Below are positions 45,788 through 54,267 of a stretch of 64,000 nucleotides of DNA, piece by piece. The position numbers were made by a program, and so were the translations under genes. Source of the stretch: Spirochaetota bacterium. Lineage in GTDB: Bacteria; Spirochaetota; UBA4802; UBA5368. The notes under the pieces were generated by a model, which was given only the letters and a program-made list of their open reading frames with translations, searched no databases and was not told where the DNA came from. Numbering within the stretch: the stretch's first letter is position 1; every line of letters starts with the position of its first letter. Location of the stretch: contig DATIKU010000030.1 of assembly GCA_035477215.1 (NCBI GenBank), positions 86,299 through 150,298 on the forward strand, read 5' to 3'.

Positions 45788-46270
45788 ATGGAGAGCATAC
45801 ATAAGAGATATATTTCTTTCGATCAGGGCGTGGTGAGCGCGATAATCAATTTTGCGATCAATTTCGCTATCGGATATTTCGTGGCCTTATCGGTCATGCC
45901 GCTTTGGGGCTGGCCGGGCATCGTCGCCGATTCGATGATCATGATTTTTCTGCTGACTTTCCTGACCTGTCTTGTCATCACCTGGACGACGTACCAGAAA
46001 ATCAAACAGAAAAAAATCACCGCACTAACACGACGCAGTGTATCACACCCCGTTCTTAGGCATTTACCCGCAAATTTATGGATAAGGTCGCTTGTCCTGG
46101 GTGTTATCTATCTGTTAGTCCTGACACCGGTTCTCATTCTCGTACTGACCGCGCTCAACGTGGATTCGATGACGTTCTGGCAATTCGTAATTTTCAAGGG
46201 CTCGTTCGCCGGGATTAACGCCCTGCTCGTCGGCCCGCTTTCCGCGTTCATCGCGCTTGGGGACGGTTAA
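45788..46270 (+). CDS. Four-helix membrane protein (DUF2798-like)
   Basis: This protein has 160 aa from ATG 45788, with GGAGG 6 nt upstream. Four membrane segments form two similar pairs. ISFDQGVVSAIINFAINFAIGYF and FVIFKGSFAGINALLVGPLSAFIAL resemble the repeated DUF2798-type helix pair. Function unknown. Confidence 0.65.
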   Translation: MESIHKRYISFDQGVVSAIINFAINFAIGYFVALSVMPLWGWPGIVADSMIMIFLLTFLTCLVITWTTYQKIKQKKITALTRRSVSHPVLRHLPANLWIRSLVLGVIYLLVLTPVLILVLTALNVDSMTFWQFVIFKGSFAGINALLVGPLSAFIALGDG

Positions 46271-46381
46271 ACCTTTCATACAAGCCCGCCCCGTATCACA
46301 GTGTATCACTCCCAGGTCTGCCGGGCTGTCCCTCCGATCGTCCTTCCATCTCCGTCCGCCGCCCCTTGATTCAAAATACTA

Positions 46382-46448
46382 TTGACAAATTTCTACCCAA
46401 TTACTTATATTACACTATGTGGTATATCATTACATTATAGTGTAATAT
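46382..46448 (+). promoter_or_regulatory. Glutamate dehydrogenase promoter with inverted-repeat operator
   Basis: TTGACA (46382-46387), an 18-bp spacer and TATATT (46406-46411) form a good sigma-70 promoter. A perfect 12-bp inverted repeat, ATATTACACTAT (46407-46418) and ATAGTGTAATAT (46437-46448), overlaps the -10 and start site. The 18-mer ATTACATTATAGTGTAAT (46429-46446) matches the aminotransferase-promoter site at all but one position. Confidence 0.65.
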
Positions 46449-46521
46449 TAAAGCCTCTGGTTCTCTTACAATGGATTTCAGGGCGGCGCGCGCCACACCG
46501 ACCACAGGAGGGATGAAAGCC

Positions 46522-49434
46522 ATGCCAAACGATCGGACCACCGACAGGACGCTTCCCCGAGGCATTACGAGTTCCGTATTCACCGGAGAGGATCTCAACC
46601 GGCTCTACGGCATCCTAAGAGGCAATTCCGAGCTGTCCAAATCCACCATCGAGCGCGAGCTGGGGACGGCGCTCCGGCGCCTGGATCAAGGCAGCCATTT
46701 CCTCTCGGGCGACATCCGCGACCTCGGCCTGGGGGTCGAGGAGCTGGCCTTTATCATCGAACACAACCGCTACCAGGAGAAAAGCGCCTGCGCGGACGGG
46801 CAGGCGCCGCGCATCGACGTGCGCGGCGTATTCGAAAACCGGCACCTGTTTTTCATCTCGGAGGATATAGGGCTTTCCACTCGCGTTCTCGAGGACATCG
46901 TGAGCATCCTGAGGCGCGAGCGCGACGCGTCGGCACGGCTTTTCGCCTACCGCATCGGGGGGCCTGGCGGCGAGTGCGATACCCGGGTGCTCTACCTTCT
47001 CTCGGTACAGGAGCGCGCCGTCGGCCGCCGGCCCGGCGCCGTGGCGCGGGACGCTGTGCGCAGCTGCGCCGCCGACCTCGACCTTGCGCTTACGGACGCG
47101 CAGATCGATGAATTCCTAACCTCCGGACTTCCCTCCTCCGTCGCCGAACGGCTCGACCGGGGCGAAGAAAGGGCCGCCGTGCGGCATCTGCGCTCGTGGA
47201 TTGCGATGCGCCTGACGCTTGCCGGCGGCGAGGATATCTCGATCATGGTTGAGGACGCGGGCGCTCCCACCGGCGTCGGGACTTCGGAGCGCCGCGTGCG
47301 CGTCTGCGTTTCGCGCGAGCGCCTCCTCGAGCACCTGAGCACACTGCATCGGGTTTTCGAGCGTCAGGGGCTCCGCTTCATCCGGGAGTACGCGGAATTC
47401 CTTACCGTGGGCGGCCTGGAGTGCGCGTCGGTTTGCGTCTACCTGCCAGCCAGTCTTCTCGAGCCGGGGCTGGTATCGTTCATCCAGGCCGAGCTCTTCA
47501 ACCGGCTCTCGCCGCTTCGGCCCGCGCCCATCTCGGCCTTCGAGGTGCGCGATCTGCTTCGCCGCATGGCCTCCATGGACGACTACCTGAAAATCTCGTT
47601 CATCGACGAGCTCCAGAAAGATCGCCGCAAGGAGTACCTAATGCCGCTGGTGGCGTTGCTCGCCGAGCCGAGCGCCGAGATCCGCGCCAGGGCCTTCGCC
47701 CTGGTGAAGAACTACCTGCTCAACCCCACCCCCGACATGAAGGACGACTACTACTGGTGCACGCTCAAGGACATCTTCTCGGCGGCGTCCGTGCCCTTCG
47801 CGCGCGAGAGGGACCGCGAGAGCAGGCCGCTCACCGACGAGGAGATCGTACAGCTCATCCGCTTCAGCGGCGTGTACTTCGACGACTACGTGGAGCCACT
47901 TACGGGGAAGGGCTTTCTCTTTATAAGGATGGCCGGGCACGGCATCGGCAAGGGCGGCATCCGCGCGCACGAGTCGCACGTCTCGTTCTCGGGCGAGGGC
48001 GCGCTCTCGACCAATATGCTCTTCAAAACCATGGGGATCGGCGTTCCCTTCTACTCCGCGGGCAAGGGCGGCATTCTGGGCGACACCTCATTCCGCGGCG
48101 AGGACGAACAGAAGCGCGCCGCCGCGCGGACAAACGTTTTCCGCGCCTACGCGGACTTTCTGTACTATCGCGCCGGGATCGGCCCGCTTACCGATGTGCC
48201 CGCCGGCGATGTGGGGGTGGGCGGTCCCGAGATCGGCATTATGTTCGATCGCCTCACGCTGAACGTGGGCGCCGACGCCGCGGCGATCGTCAAGAACACC
48301 GACAGCCCCGAGCCGGCGCGCCGCTTGAAGCGGCACTTCGGCGTTCCCGTTTCCGACACCGACCTAATGGCGCGCATCGCCACCGACTTCCCCGCCGCGG
48401 CCGAGTACGCCGCTCCGGCCATCACCGGTAAGCCCGGCGGCCACGGGCTGGCCCTGCGCGCCGGCGCCACCGGGCGCGGCATGGTCGAGGTGCTCGCCGC
48501 GCAGCTCAACTACCGCGACTACCCCGACGCCGCGCTCTGGCTGGACCCCGGCCGCGTGGACGAGGCGCTGGAGCTCGACGCCGAGTACACGCGCCGCTCG
48601 CGCGAGCGCATGTCGCGCCTCACCTTCGCCATCCAGGGCTTCGGCAAGGTGGGCGCCTCCTTCGCCCGCTTCGTCGACGAGATCGGCGCGGCCGTCACCA
48701 TGGTGTCGGACGTGAGCGGCACGGTGCTGCACGGCCGCCGCATACCGAACATCGCAGCCCTGACCGATTTCTGCGCCGGCGGCCGCGCGCTTGGCGACGC
48801 CCCGCCGGACGTGCTGGAGGGCTGTGAGTTCGCGGCCGGAAACACGCTCCTTCCGCTCACCGCGGTGGTGAACGTGGTGGTGCCCTCGGCGCTCGAGAAC
48901 GTCATCGTGTCGTTCGAGCGGCCGCACGCAGGCGCCGTCGGCGCCGGGCGCCTGGCCTGCGAGTACGTGCTCCAGGGCGCGAACGGACCGGTTACCTGCG
49001 ACGCCGAGGACACCCTGGCGGAGCGCGGCATCGTTTCGTTTCCGGACATTCTGGCGAACTCCGGCGGGGTGCTGGCCTCGTACTGCGAGTGGCTTAACGG
49101 GCTCATCCGGCTTAACGGGTACGCGGCATTGCACGGGTACGGTTTCGTTCATCCCATCGTCCACAACATGGTGATGAAGCTCCACCCCGACGCGATGTCC
49201 TCCGACATCCGCACCGTCGACGAGGAAGCGTACCGGAGGGCCTTCAGGTTCATCCTCAGGCACGCGACCGTGGCCACCATAGAGCTCTCGCGCGCGTGCC
49301 GAATATCCATGAAGAGCGCGTACCTCTCGCTCGGCATCCGCGCGGCGGCCGGGGAGGGAAGGCTTACGGAGCGCTTCTCGTTCGTCATGGCGAAGATACG
49401 CGACGGTTTCGCCGGGGGCGCGCGGGCGGTCTGA
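46522..49434 (+). CDS. NAD-type glutamate dehydrogenase, large (about 115 kDa class)
   Basis: This protein has 970 aa from ATG 46522, with AGGAGG 10 nt upstream. The N-terminal half is an ACT-like/regulatory region found only in large GDHs (with DDYLKISFIDELQKDRRKEYL). The catalytic core holds RMAGHGIGKGGIRAHESHVSFSGEG, then VPFYSAGKGGILG with the catalytic Lys, and GDVGVGGPEIG near 590. The NAD domain begins FAIQGFGKVGASFA near 725, and LQGANGPVT and ILANSGGVLASYCEW follow. It deaminates glutamate to 2-oxoglutarate plus ammonia (catabolic). GC content is very high compared with the preceding 4 kb. Confidence 0.9.
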   Translation: MPNDRTTDRTLPRGITSSVFTGEDLNRLYGILRGNSELSKSTIERELGTALRRLDQGSHFLSGDIRDLGLGVEELAFIIEHNRYQEKSACADGQAPRIDVRGVFENRHLFFISEDIGLSTRVLEDIVSILRRERDASARLFAYRIGGPGGECDTRVLYLLSVQERAVGRRPGAVARDAVRSCAADLDLALTDAQIDEFLTSGLPSSVAERLDRGEERAAVRHLRSWIAMRLTLAGGEDISIMVEDAGAPTGVGTSERRVRVCVSRERLLEHLSTLHRVFERQGLRFIREYAEFLTVGGLECASVCVYLPASLLEPGLVSFIQAELFNRLSPLRPAPISAFEVRDLLRRMASMDDYLKISFIDELQKDRRKEYLMPLVALLAEPSAEIRARAFALVKNYLLNPTPDMKDDYYWCTLKDIFSAASVPFARERDRESRPLTDEEIVQLIRFSGVYFDDYVEPLTGKGFLFIRMAGHGIGKGGIRAHESHVSFSGEGALSTNMLFKTMGIGVPFYSAGKGGILGDTSFRGEDEQKRAAARTNVFRAYADFLYYRAGIGPLTDVPAGDVGVGGPEIGIMFDRLTLNVGADAAAIVKNTDSPEPARRLKRHFGVPVSDTDLMARIATDFPAAAEYAAPAITGKPGGHGLALRAGATGRGMVEVLAAQLNYRDYPDAALWLDPGRVDEALELDAEYTRRSRERMSRLTFAIQGFGKVGASFARFVDEIGAAVTMVSDVSGTVLHGRRIPNIAALTDFCAGGRALGDAPPDVLEGCEFAAGNTLLPLTAVVNVVVPSALENVIVSFERPHAGAVGAGRLACEYVLQGANGPVTCDAEDTLAERGIVSFPDILANSGGVLASYCEWLNGLIRLNGYAALHGYGFVHPIVHNMVMKLHPDAMSSDIRTVDEEAYRRAFRFILRHATVATIELSRACRISMKSAYLSLGIRAAAGEGRLTERFSFVMAKIRDGFAGGARAV

Positions 49435-49479
49435 GGCGGCGTGTGCCGGTCCCCGGCGGGCCGGCACATCACGTACGAA

Positions 49480-49513
49480 AAAACGGCGTATCCCTTTCGG
49501 GGTACGCCGTTTT
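49480..49513. terminator. Bidirectional terminator
   Basis: AAAACGGCGTATCCC and GGGGTACGCCGTTTT form a 15-bp stem with one mismatch and loop TTTC. It lies between the convergent glutamate dehydrogenase and aminotransferase genes. Confidence 0.8.
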
Positions 49514-49551
49514 CGTTATGCGTTCGCGGGACCCTGCGCCCGAAGCGGGGG

Positions 49552-50784
49552 CTAATACTTTGCGGCGGTCAGCTTGAAGCACTCGGCCGCGACGTCGACC
49601 GTTTTCTTGATGTCGGCCTCTTCCATGGCCGCGCAGACGAACCAGTTGTGGTGCGGGTGCAGGAAGATGCCGCGGCGCGAGGCCTCGCCGCAGAAGTAGC
49701 GGTTCTTCTCGAACATGGGGTCGTCGGCGAAATTCATGTACGGCATGGCCGGCGGACCGGACATGGTCACCTTTACGCCCGCGGCGGCGGCCGCGTCGGC
49801 GAGGCCCTTCATGAGCTTGGCGCCGAGCTTCTCGATCTTCTCGATCGCGCCGCTCGCCTTGATCTCATCGATCGTTGCCATGGCGGCGGCGAAGGGCACG
49901 CCCGAGAAGAAGTGCGTTCCGGAGAAAAAGACGCTTCCCGCGGCCTGCTTGAGCTCGTCCCTGCCCATGGCGATGGCGATCGGGTAGCCGTTGGCCATGG
50001 CCTTGCCGAAGCACTGGAGGTCGGCGTTGTAGCCGTAGTGGTCGGCGCTTCCCGACAGCTTCAGCCTGAAGCCGCAGCGGATGTCGTCGACGATGATGAG
50101 AAAGCTTTCGCTTTTCGCCAGCGCGTTTACCGTGTCGACGAACTCCTTCGTGGGGAGTTCCTGGTCTTTCATGGAGTCATGGCGGTGCGGGGTCAGGATG
50201 ATCGCGGCGACCTTCCCCTTGTTGGCCTCGACCGCGCGCTTGAGGCCGGCCGGGTCGTTGTACTCGATGTAGTGGATGTGGCTTTTCCACTCGTCGGGCA
50301 CGCCCGCGCCATGGGGCTGGCACCATGGGTGCGCGCCGTGGTAGGAGCCCTTTGCCAGCAGAATCTCCCATTTGCCGGTGAACGCGCGCGCCACCGCGAG
50401 CGAATACGAGGTGACGTCCGAGCCGTTCTTCGCGAAGACGCACCAGTCGCCGCCCTTTATCGTCGAGGTCATCTTCTTCGCCAGCGGGATCCACAGGTCG
50501 CTGGGCAGGGTGAAGCAGTCGGCTTTTTCCATCTGCGCCTTCGCGGCCGCGTCGATCTTCGGGTGTTTGAGGCCCAGCAGGTTGGTGCCGAACGAGCACA
50601 TGTAGTCGATGTATTCGTTGCCGTCGACGTCCCATATGCGGCAGCCCTCGCCGCGCGCGATGAAGGCCGGGTGCGAGCCGAAGGTCAGGAAGTTCGGCGT
50701 GCGCGCCCCATAGATGCCGTTGGGCACGTACTTCTTCGCCTCCTCGAAAAGCGTGTAGGATTTTGTGAGATCATAGAGTTCCAT
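49552..50784 (-). CDS. Class III (GSA-like) PLP aminotransferase
   Basis: This protein has 410 aa from ATG 50784 (AGGGGG upstream); the longer frame starting at 51063 is not supported. It shows WDVDGNEYIDYMCSFGTNLLG near 55, KNGSDVTSYSLAVAR near 120, GSYHGAHPWCQP near 145, the PLP aspartate region IIVDDIRCGFR near 235, and the Schiff-base Lys in QCFGKAMANGYPIAI near 265. It resembles glutamate-1-semialdehyde aminomutase but lacks heme-gene context, so a catabolic omega- or beta-amino-acid aminotransferase is more likely. It shares an operator with the glutamate dehydrogenase gene. Confidence 0.85.
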   Translation of the reverse strand: MELYDLTKSYTLFEEAKKYVPNGIYGARTPNFLTFGSHPAFIARGEGCRIWDVDGNEYIDYMCSFGTNLLGLKHPKIDAAAKAQMEKADCFTLPSDLWIPLAKKMTSTIKGGDWCVFAKNGSDVTSYSLAVARAFTGKWEILLAKGSYHGAHPWCQPHGAGVPDEWKSHIHYIEYNDPAGLKRAVEANKGKVAAIILTPHRHDSMKDQELPTKEFVDTVNALAKSESFLIIVDDIRCGFRLKLSGSADHYGYNADLQCFGKAMANGYPIAIAMGRDELKQAAGSVFFSGTHFFSGVPFAAAMATIDEIKASGAIEKIEKLGAKLMKGLADAAAAAGVKVTMSGPPAMPYMNFADDPMFEKNRYFCGEASRRGIFLHPHHNWFVCAAMEEADIKKTVDVAAECFKLTAAKY

Positions 50785-51216
50785 GCGTTTTCCCCCTAAA
50801 GTGATTATCGTGACAGCCGCTCGTTGGAACGGCACAGTGCGCGTGATGTGTACGCCCGGCGAGGCCCGTGTGCCGGGCATGGTGTCGTGCCGCGCGGCGC
50901 TGCGTGACGGTTCGGCCCGCCGGGGCCGGAAAAAGCGTGCGGCGTGGCGCGTCCGCCTCCGCGAATAAATACGGAGCGCCCGCGCACAAAATGTTGACAG
51001 GCGCGGCGGCGTGACGCACGCTGAAGCACCGGGGCGGCTTCGTCCGGACCGGCACGCCGGCAAACGCGGCCGGGCGCGCGCGGAAGGCGCCGTACGGGCC
51101 GGGGCATGGTGCTTCCGCTCGGCCGGCGGATGGATCGGCCGGAAGTTTCATAGCGCGCGGGTGGATGTCGTTCGCGACGCTCGGTTGCATTTCGTTTTGT
51201 GCTTGCATTTTTATTA
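50785..51216. other. Long GC-rich leader of the aminotransferase gene
   Basis: About 430 bp between the aminotransferase start and its likely promoter (51274). Several open frames occur because of the GC bias, but none has a ribosome site plus plausible protein. I found no recognised riboswitch. Confidence 0.4.
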
Positions 51217-51279
51217 ATTACACAATAATGTAATTAATTATACATTGCTGCAATGTATAGCAGCGTAATGATTTGTCAA
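51217..51279 (-). promoter_or_regulatory. Aminotransferase promoter with two palindromic operators
   Basis: On the minus strand TTGACA (51274-51279) is followed by a perfect 10-1-10 dyad, TATACATTGC-T-GCAATGTATA (51239-51259), and by the 18-mer at 51217-51234, whose minus strand reads ATTACATTATTGTGTAAT. The latter equals the glutamate dehydrogenase site except for one base, in the same orientation and about 40 bp from the -35 in both cases. The exact -10 is masked by the dyad (TACATT with a 16-bp spacer is possible). Confidence 0.65.
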
Positions 51280-51340
51280 TAGAAAAAGTGGCCGGGTGTA
51301 TGAAAATCGGGCTCGGCGATACTGCATAGCACCAGGCGCT

Positions 51341-51453
51341 CATCGCGAGGCGCGCAGCAACATGGCGATCTCAAAAGGCAACGGCTTGATTCATGGAACC
51401 TTGCGGATAGAGAGATTGCCACGCCCCGATACGGCCGGGGCTCGCAATGACAG
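51341..51453. repeat. MITE-like intergenic repeat, copy 1
   Basis: It begins CATCGCGAGG and ends CTCGCAATGACAG, imperfect terminal inverted repeats. Its last 36 bp (51418-51453) are identical to copy 2 (51585-51620) except for one base. Non-coding; a small non-autonomous palindromic element. Confidence 0.7.
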
Positions 51454-51500
51454 TATAAAGCCGGGGACAACGCCTCGATGGCATACGGCATATCTTCTCT

Positions 51501-51620
51501 GTCATCGCGAGGAGGCCGCAGGCCGACGTGGCGATCTCAACAGGCAACAAGCCACTGGCATAAAGCCGGTTGCTGTATGCGAGTGCCACGCCCCGATATG
51601 GCCGGGGCTCGCAATGACAG
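51501..51620. repeat. MITE-like intergenic repeat, copy 2
   Basis: About 120 bp, starting GTCATCGCGAG and ending CTCGCAATGAC. The ends are inverted repeats with one mismatch. Inner GACGTGGCGATCTC near the left mirrors GAGTGCCACGCC near the right. It lies in tandem with copy 1, 55 bp before tetR. Confidence 0.7.
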
Positions 51621-51674
51621 GATATATCCGATACTAATTTCACAACTGAAAGGAGCCGTACCACGGACAGTTCA

Positions 51675-52349
51675 ATGCAAAAGAAACAACGCACCATAAA
51701 AAGCGACGAACGCAAGGCCTGGGAGCGCGAGCAGCGCATGAACAGGATCATCGACATCGTCGAGAAGCTTTTCTTCACCCGCGGGTACGAGGGGACCACG
51801 GTCGACGACATCGCGCGCGCGGCGGGTTACACCAAGCGCAGCATCTATATTTACTTTAAAGACAGGGAAGATCTCTTCCTTGCGGTTGTGAAGCGGGGGC
51901 AGGTGCTCTTCAAGGCCGCGCTGGAGGAGGCGGTCGCGGGGCCCGTTCCGGACGACCAGCCCCTTTCCATCGGACTGGGCCGGGCGTTCTACCAGTTCTC
52001 GCTTGACCATCCCGGGCACCTTGCGCTTCTCATGACCTACGAGTCGAAGCTGTACCGTTACGTCTCCGACCCGCCCGTCTCCGAGGACGGCGACTTACGC
52101 TCGCAGTGCCAGGCGCTTTCGCGCGAGTACGGCGCCATCGTTACCCGCGCCATCGAGCGGGATATCGAGCGGGGCCTCATCCGAACCGGCCGCACCGCGC
52201 GCCAGCTCATGCTGATTCTCTGGGGACAGGTGATCGGAGTGATGCAGGTGATCCTCATGCGGAAGGAGTCGTTTCGCGAGGTCTACGGCATCACCCCCGA
52301 GATGCTCTTCGAGGATTATCTTTCTATGACGCGAAAGTCGCTGCGCTGA
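51675..52349 (+). CDS. TetR-family transcriptional regulator
   Basis: The protein is 224 aa. The N-terminal helix-turn-helix has IIDIVEKLFFTRGYEGTTVDDIARAAGYTKRSIYIYFKDREDL, a full TetR signature. The C-terminal ligand domain (about 75-224) is of the TetR_C type with YxxFSLDHPGHLALL. It probably represses nearby promoters; the shared palindromes at the glutamate dehydrogenase and aminotransferase promoters are candidate targets. A GAAAGGAG lies 20 nt before the ATG. Confidence 0.92.
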   Translation: MQKKQRTIKSDERKAWEREQRMNRIIDIVEKLFFTRGYEGTTVDDIARAAGYTKRSIYIYFKDREDLFLAVVKRGQVLFKAALEEAVAGPVPDDQPLSIGLGRAFYQFSLDHPGHLALLMTYESKLYRYVSDPPVSEDGDLRSQCQALSREYGAIVTRAIERDIERGLIRTGRTARQLMLILWGQVIGVMQVILMRKESFREVYGITPEMLFEDYLSMTRKSLR

Positions 52350-52524
52350 GGTGCCGGACAGTACAACAATCGTAGATGCAAGCGTCACAACCCGTAAGTA
52401 AAACACCCGGACCCCGGTCATACGCGCCGCCCGTGCCGAACGCTCCACACCCGCCAGACTGATCTAATGAATTGACAAAAACCATATAATGCGCAAGATG
52501 TATTGTACCTACCAGGAGGTACCA

Positions 52525-53910
52525 ATGAAACCCACCCAGCCATCCTCGCACGCCGCCGCATTAAAAAAGGTCGCCACGTCCATCAAGCTCGCCTACGGCT
52601 TCGGCGACATCGGCAGCAACATCTTCATCGTAACCTCGGGATTTTTCCTTCTATTCTTCCTTACAAATGTCGTCGGCATCAATCCCGCGCTTGCGGGGCT
52701 CGTGCTTCTCTTCCCCAAGCTGTGGGACGTGGTGTCCGACCCCATTATGGGCGCGATCTCCGACCGAACGCGCTCGCGCTGGGGCCGGCGCAGACCCTAT
52801 CTCCTCTTCGGGGCCCTGCCCTTCGGCCTTTCCTTCCTCGTCATGTTCATCGCGCCCGGCTACGAGTCCGAGTCGGCGCGCGCCCTGCACGTGGCGCTCA
52901 TGTTCGCGCTGGGCTGTACGGCCTTCACCGTGGTCAACGTGCCCTATTCGAGCATGGTGGCCGAGATGTCCGACGACTACAACGAGCGCATGTCGATCAC
53001 CTCGTTCCGGATGATCGGCTCGTCGATCGGGGTTCTCGCGGCCGGGGGACTGGCCATGCCGCTGGTCGGGATGGGAGGCGGCGGCGCGGACGGCTTCCGT
53101 TTCATGGGTATCGTCTTCGGCGCCGCCATCGCGCTCATCACGCTGGTGTGTTTCATGGGTACAGGCCGGGCAAGGACGCTTCCGGTAAAGGACATCACGC
53201 CCCCGGCGCGGGAGCAGATCCGCATCGCGCTGAAAAACCGCCCGTTCATCATGCTCATGGCGAGCTACATGCTGCAGTCGACCGGCATCGGCGTGCTGAT
53301 GGCGGGGCTCATCTATTACATAAAGCACGTCATGATGCTTCCCGAGACAGCCATGGGGGTGGTGTTTCCCATACTGTTCGGCACCGCGATCGTGTTCATA
53401 CCGGTGTGGGTAAAAATTGGTAAAAAACTCGGAAAGATCCGCGCCTACCGGATCGGGCTGGCGATCATCTGCGTAATGCTGGTGTCGACGTTCTTCACGC
53501 AGGCGTCGCAATTAATGCTGTTTTATGTACAGGTGTTTTTGCTGGGCATCGGTTTTTCGAGCTTCCAGCTCTTTCCGTTCTCGATGCTTCCCGACACCAT
53601 CGAATACGACGAGATGAAGTCGGGCATGCGGCGCGAGGGGATTTTCTCCGGCGTGTGGGCCTCGGGGCAGAAGATGGCCTATTCGGTCGGCCCGGGCATA
53701 ATGGGCTTCGCGCTGGCGCTCTCGGGCTTCGACGCCTCCGGGCCGCAGGGCGCGAACGTGGCCACCGGCATTCGTATCGCCTTCTGCCTGCTTCCTGCGG
53801 CGGCACTTTTACTGAGCTACATTCCGTTCGGCGCGTACGACCTCACGGAAGAGAGGTTCGAGGAGATCAAGAGGACGATCGCCGGGAAGGGGCCGGGGGG
53901 TATGCGATGA
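52525..53910 (+). CDS. GPH-family (glycoside-pentoside-hexuronide type) cation symporter
   Basis: This protein has 461 aa from ATG 52525, with AGGAGG 6 nt upstream. It has 12 membrane segments. KLAYGFGDIGSNIFI opens TM1, DPIMGAISDRTRSRWGRRRPYLLFGA is the diagnostic GPH loop, and LFPFSMLPDTIEYDEMKSGMRREGIFSG is the equivalent of the second-half motif. These are sodium- or proton-coupled symporters of sugars, and in some cases other solutes. It follows tetR by 175 bp. Confidence 0.88.
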   Translation: MKPTQPSSHAAALKKVATSIKLAYGFGDIGSNIFIVTSGFFLLFFLTNVVGINPALAGLVLLFPKLWDVVSDPIMGAISDRTRSRWGRRRPYLLFGALPFGLSFLVMFIAPGYESESARALHVALMFALGCTAFTVVNVPYSSMVAEMSDDYNERMSITSFRMIGSSIGVLAAGGLAMPLVGMGGGGADGFRFMGIVFGAAIALITLVCFMGTGRARTLPVKDITPPAREQIRIALKNRPFIMLMASYMLQSTGIGVLMAGLIYYIKHVMMLPETAMGVVFPILFGTAIVFIPVWVKIGKKLGKIRAYRIGLAIICVMLVSTFFTQASQLMLFYVQVFLLGIGFSSFQLFPFSMLPDTIEYDEMKSGMRREGIFSGVWASGQKMAYSVGPGIMGFALALSGFDASGPQGANVATGIRIAFCLLPAAALLLSYIPFGAYDLTEERFEEIKRTIAGKGPGGMR

Positions 53911-54059
53911 GCGTTCCGGCGGGATTGTTCCTCGTCGTTCCCACCTGTGTTCTTTCGCTCTCGTGCGGATCGACCGGCGACTTCCAGGCCGGCGAGGCCG
54001 CGGAGGGTGACGCGGACCCATCACTCTATTTCTCGCGGAAGGGCGGCACGTCCCGCTGA
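53907..54059 (+). CDS. Possible small lipoprotein
   Basis: This 50-aa frame starts MSVPAGLFLVVPTCVLSLSC with a lipobox-like LSLSC, then a short acidic tail. Its ATGA overlaps the transporter stop, and GGGGGG lies 6 nt upstream. The short length and GC bias mean it could be spurious. Confidence 0.35.
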   Translation: MSVPAGLFLVVPTCVLSLSCGSTGDFQAGEAAEGDADPSLYFSRKGGTSR

Positions 54060-54267
54060 ACCATGACCACATGCTCTGGTGCGGTTTAGGAGCGAGATGC
54101 ACGGCCGCCACGTGAAGGAAGACGCGGCCGAGCTGAGGGCCCTGTCACTGGAGCTGTCTCCGTGGTTCTGTCACGCCGTAACGCGGGCGCGGACGGAGTG
54201 CCGTCCGAAGTCGGCGATCGGCGTTTTACGGAAATACGATATTAAATGAGGGCCGTGAGAGAATGAT

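Noticed and set aside
48364-49467. 367-codon open frame on the minus strand opposite glutamate dehydrogenase, and similar long frames at 47421-48431, 52503-53423, 49441-50799 and 59361-60449
   Set aside because: These are shadow frames caused by GC-rich third positions. Their translations are Arg/His/Gly-rich, show no domains, and lack ribosome sites; the opposite-strand or other-frame genes have full motifs.
49552-50784. Glutamate-1-semialdehyde aminomutase (hemL)
   Set aside because: Similarity is superfamily-level only. No heme biosynthesis genes are nearby, and the shared operator with glutamate dehydrogenase points to catabolism.
51341-51620. CRISPR array
   Set aside because: Only two units of about 115 bp with diverged interiors and inverted termini; there are no short regular repeats with spacers and no cas genes.
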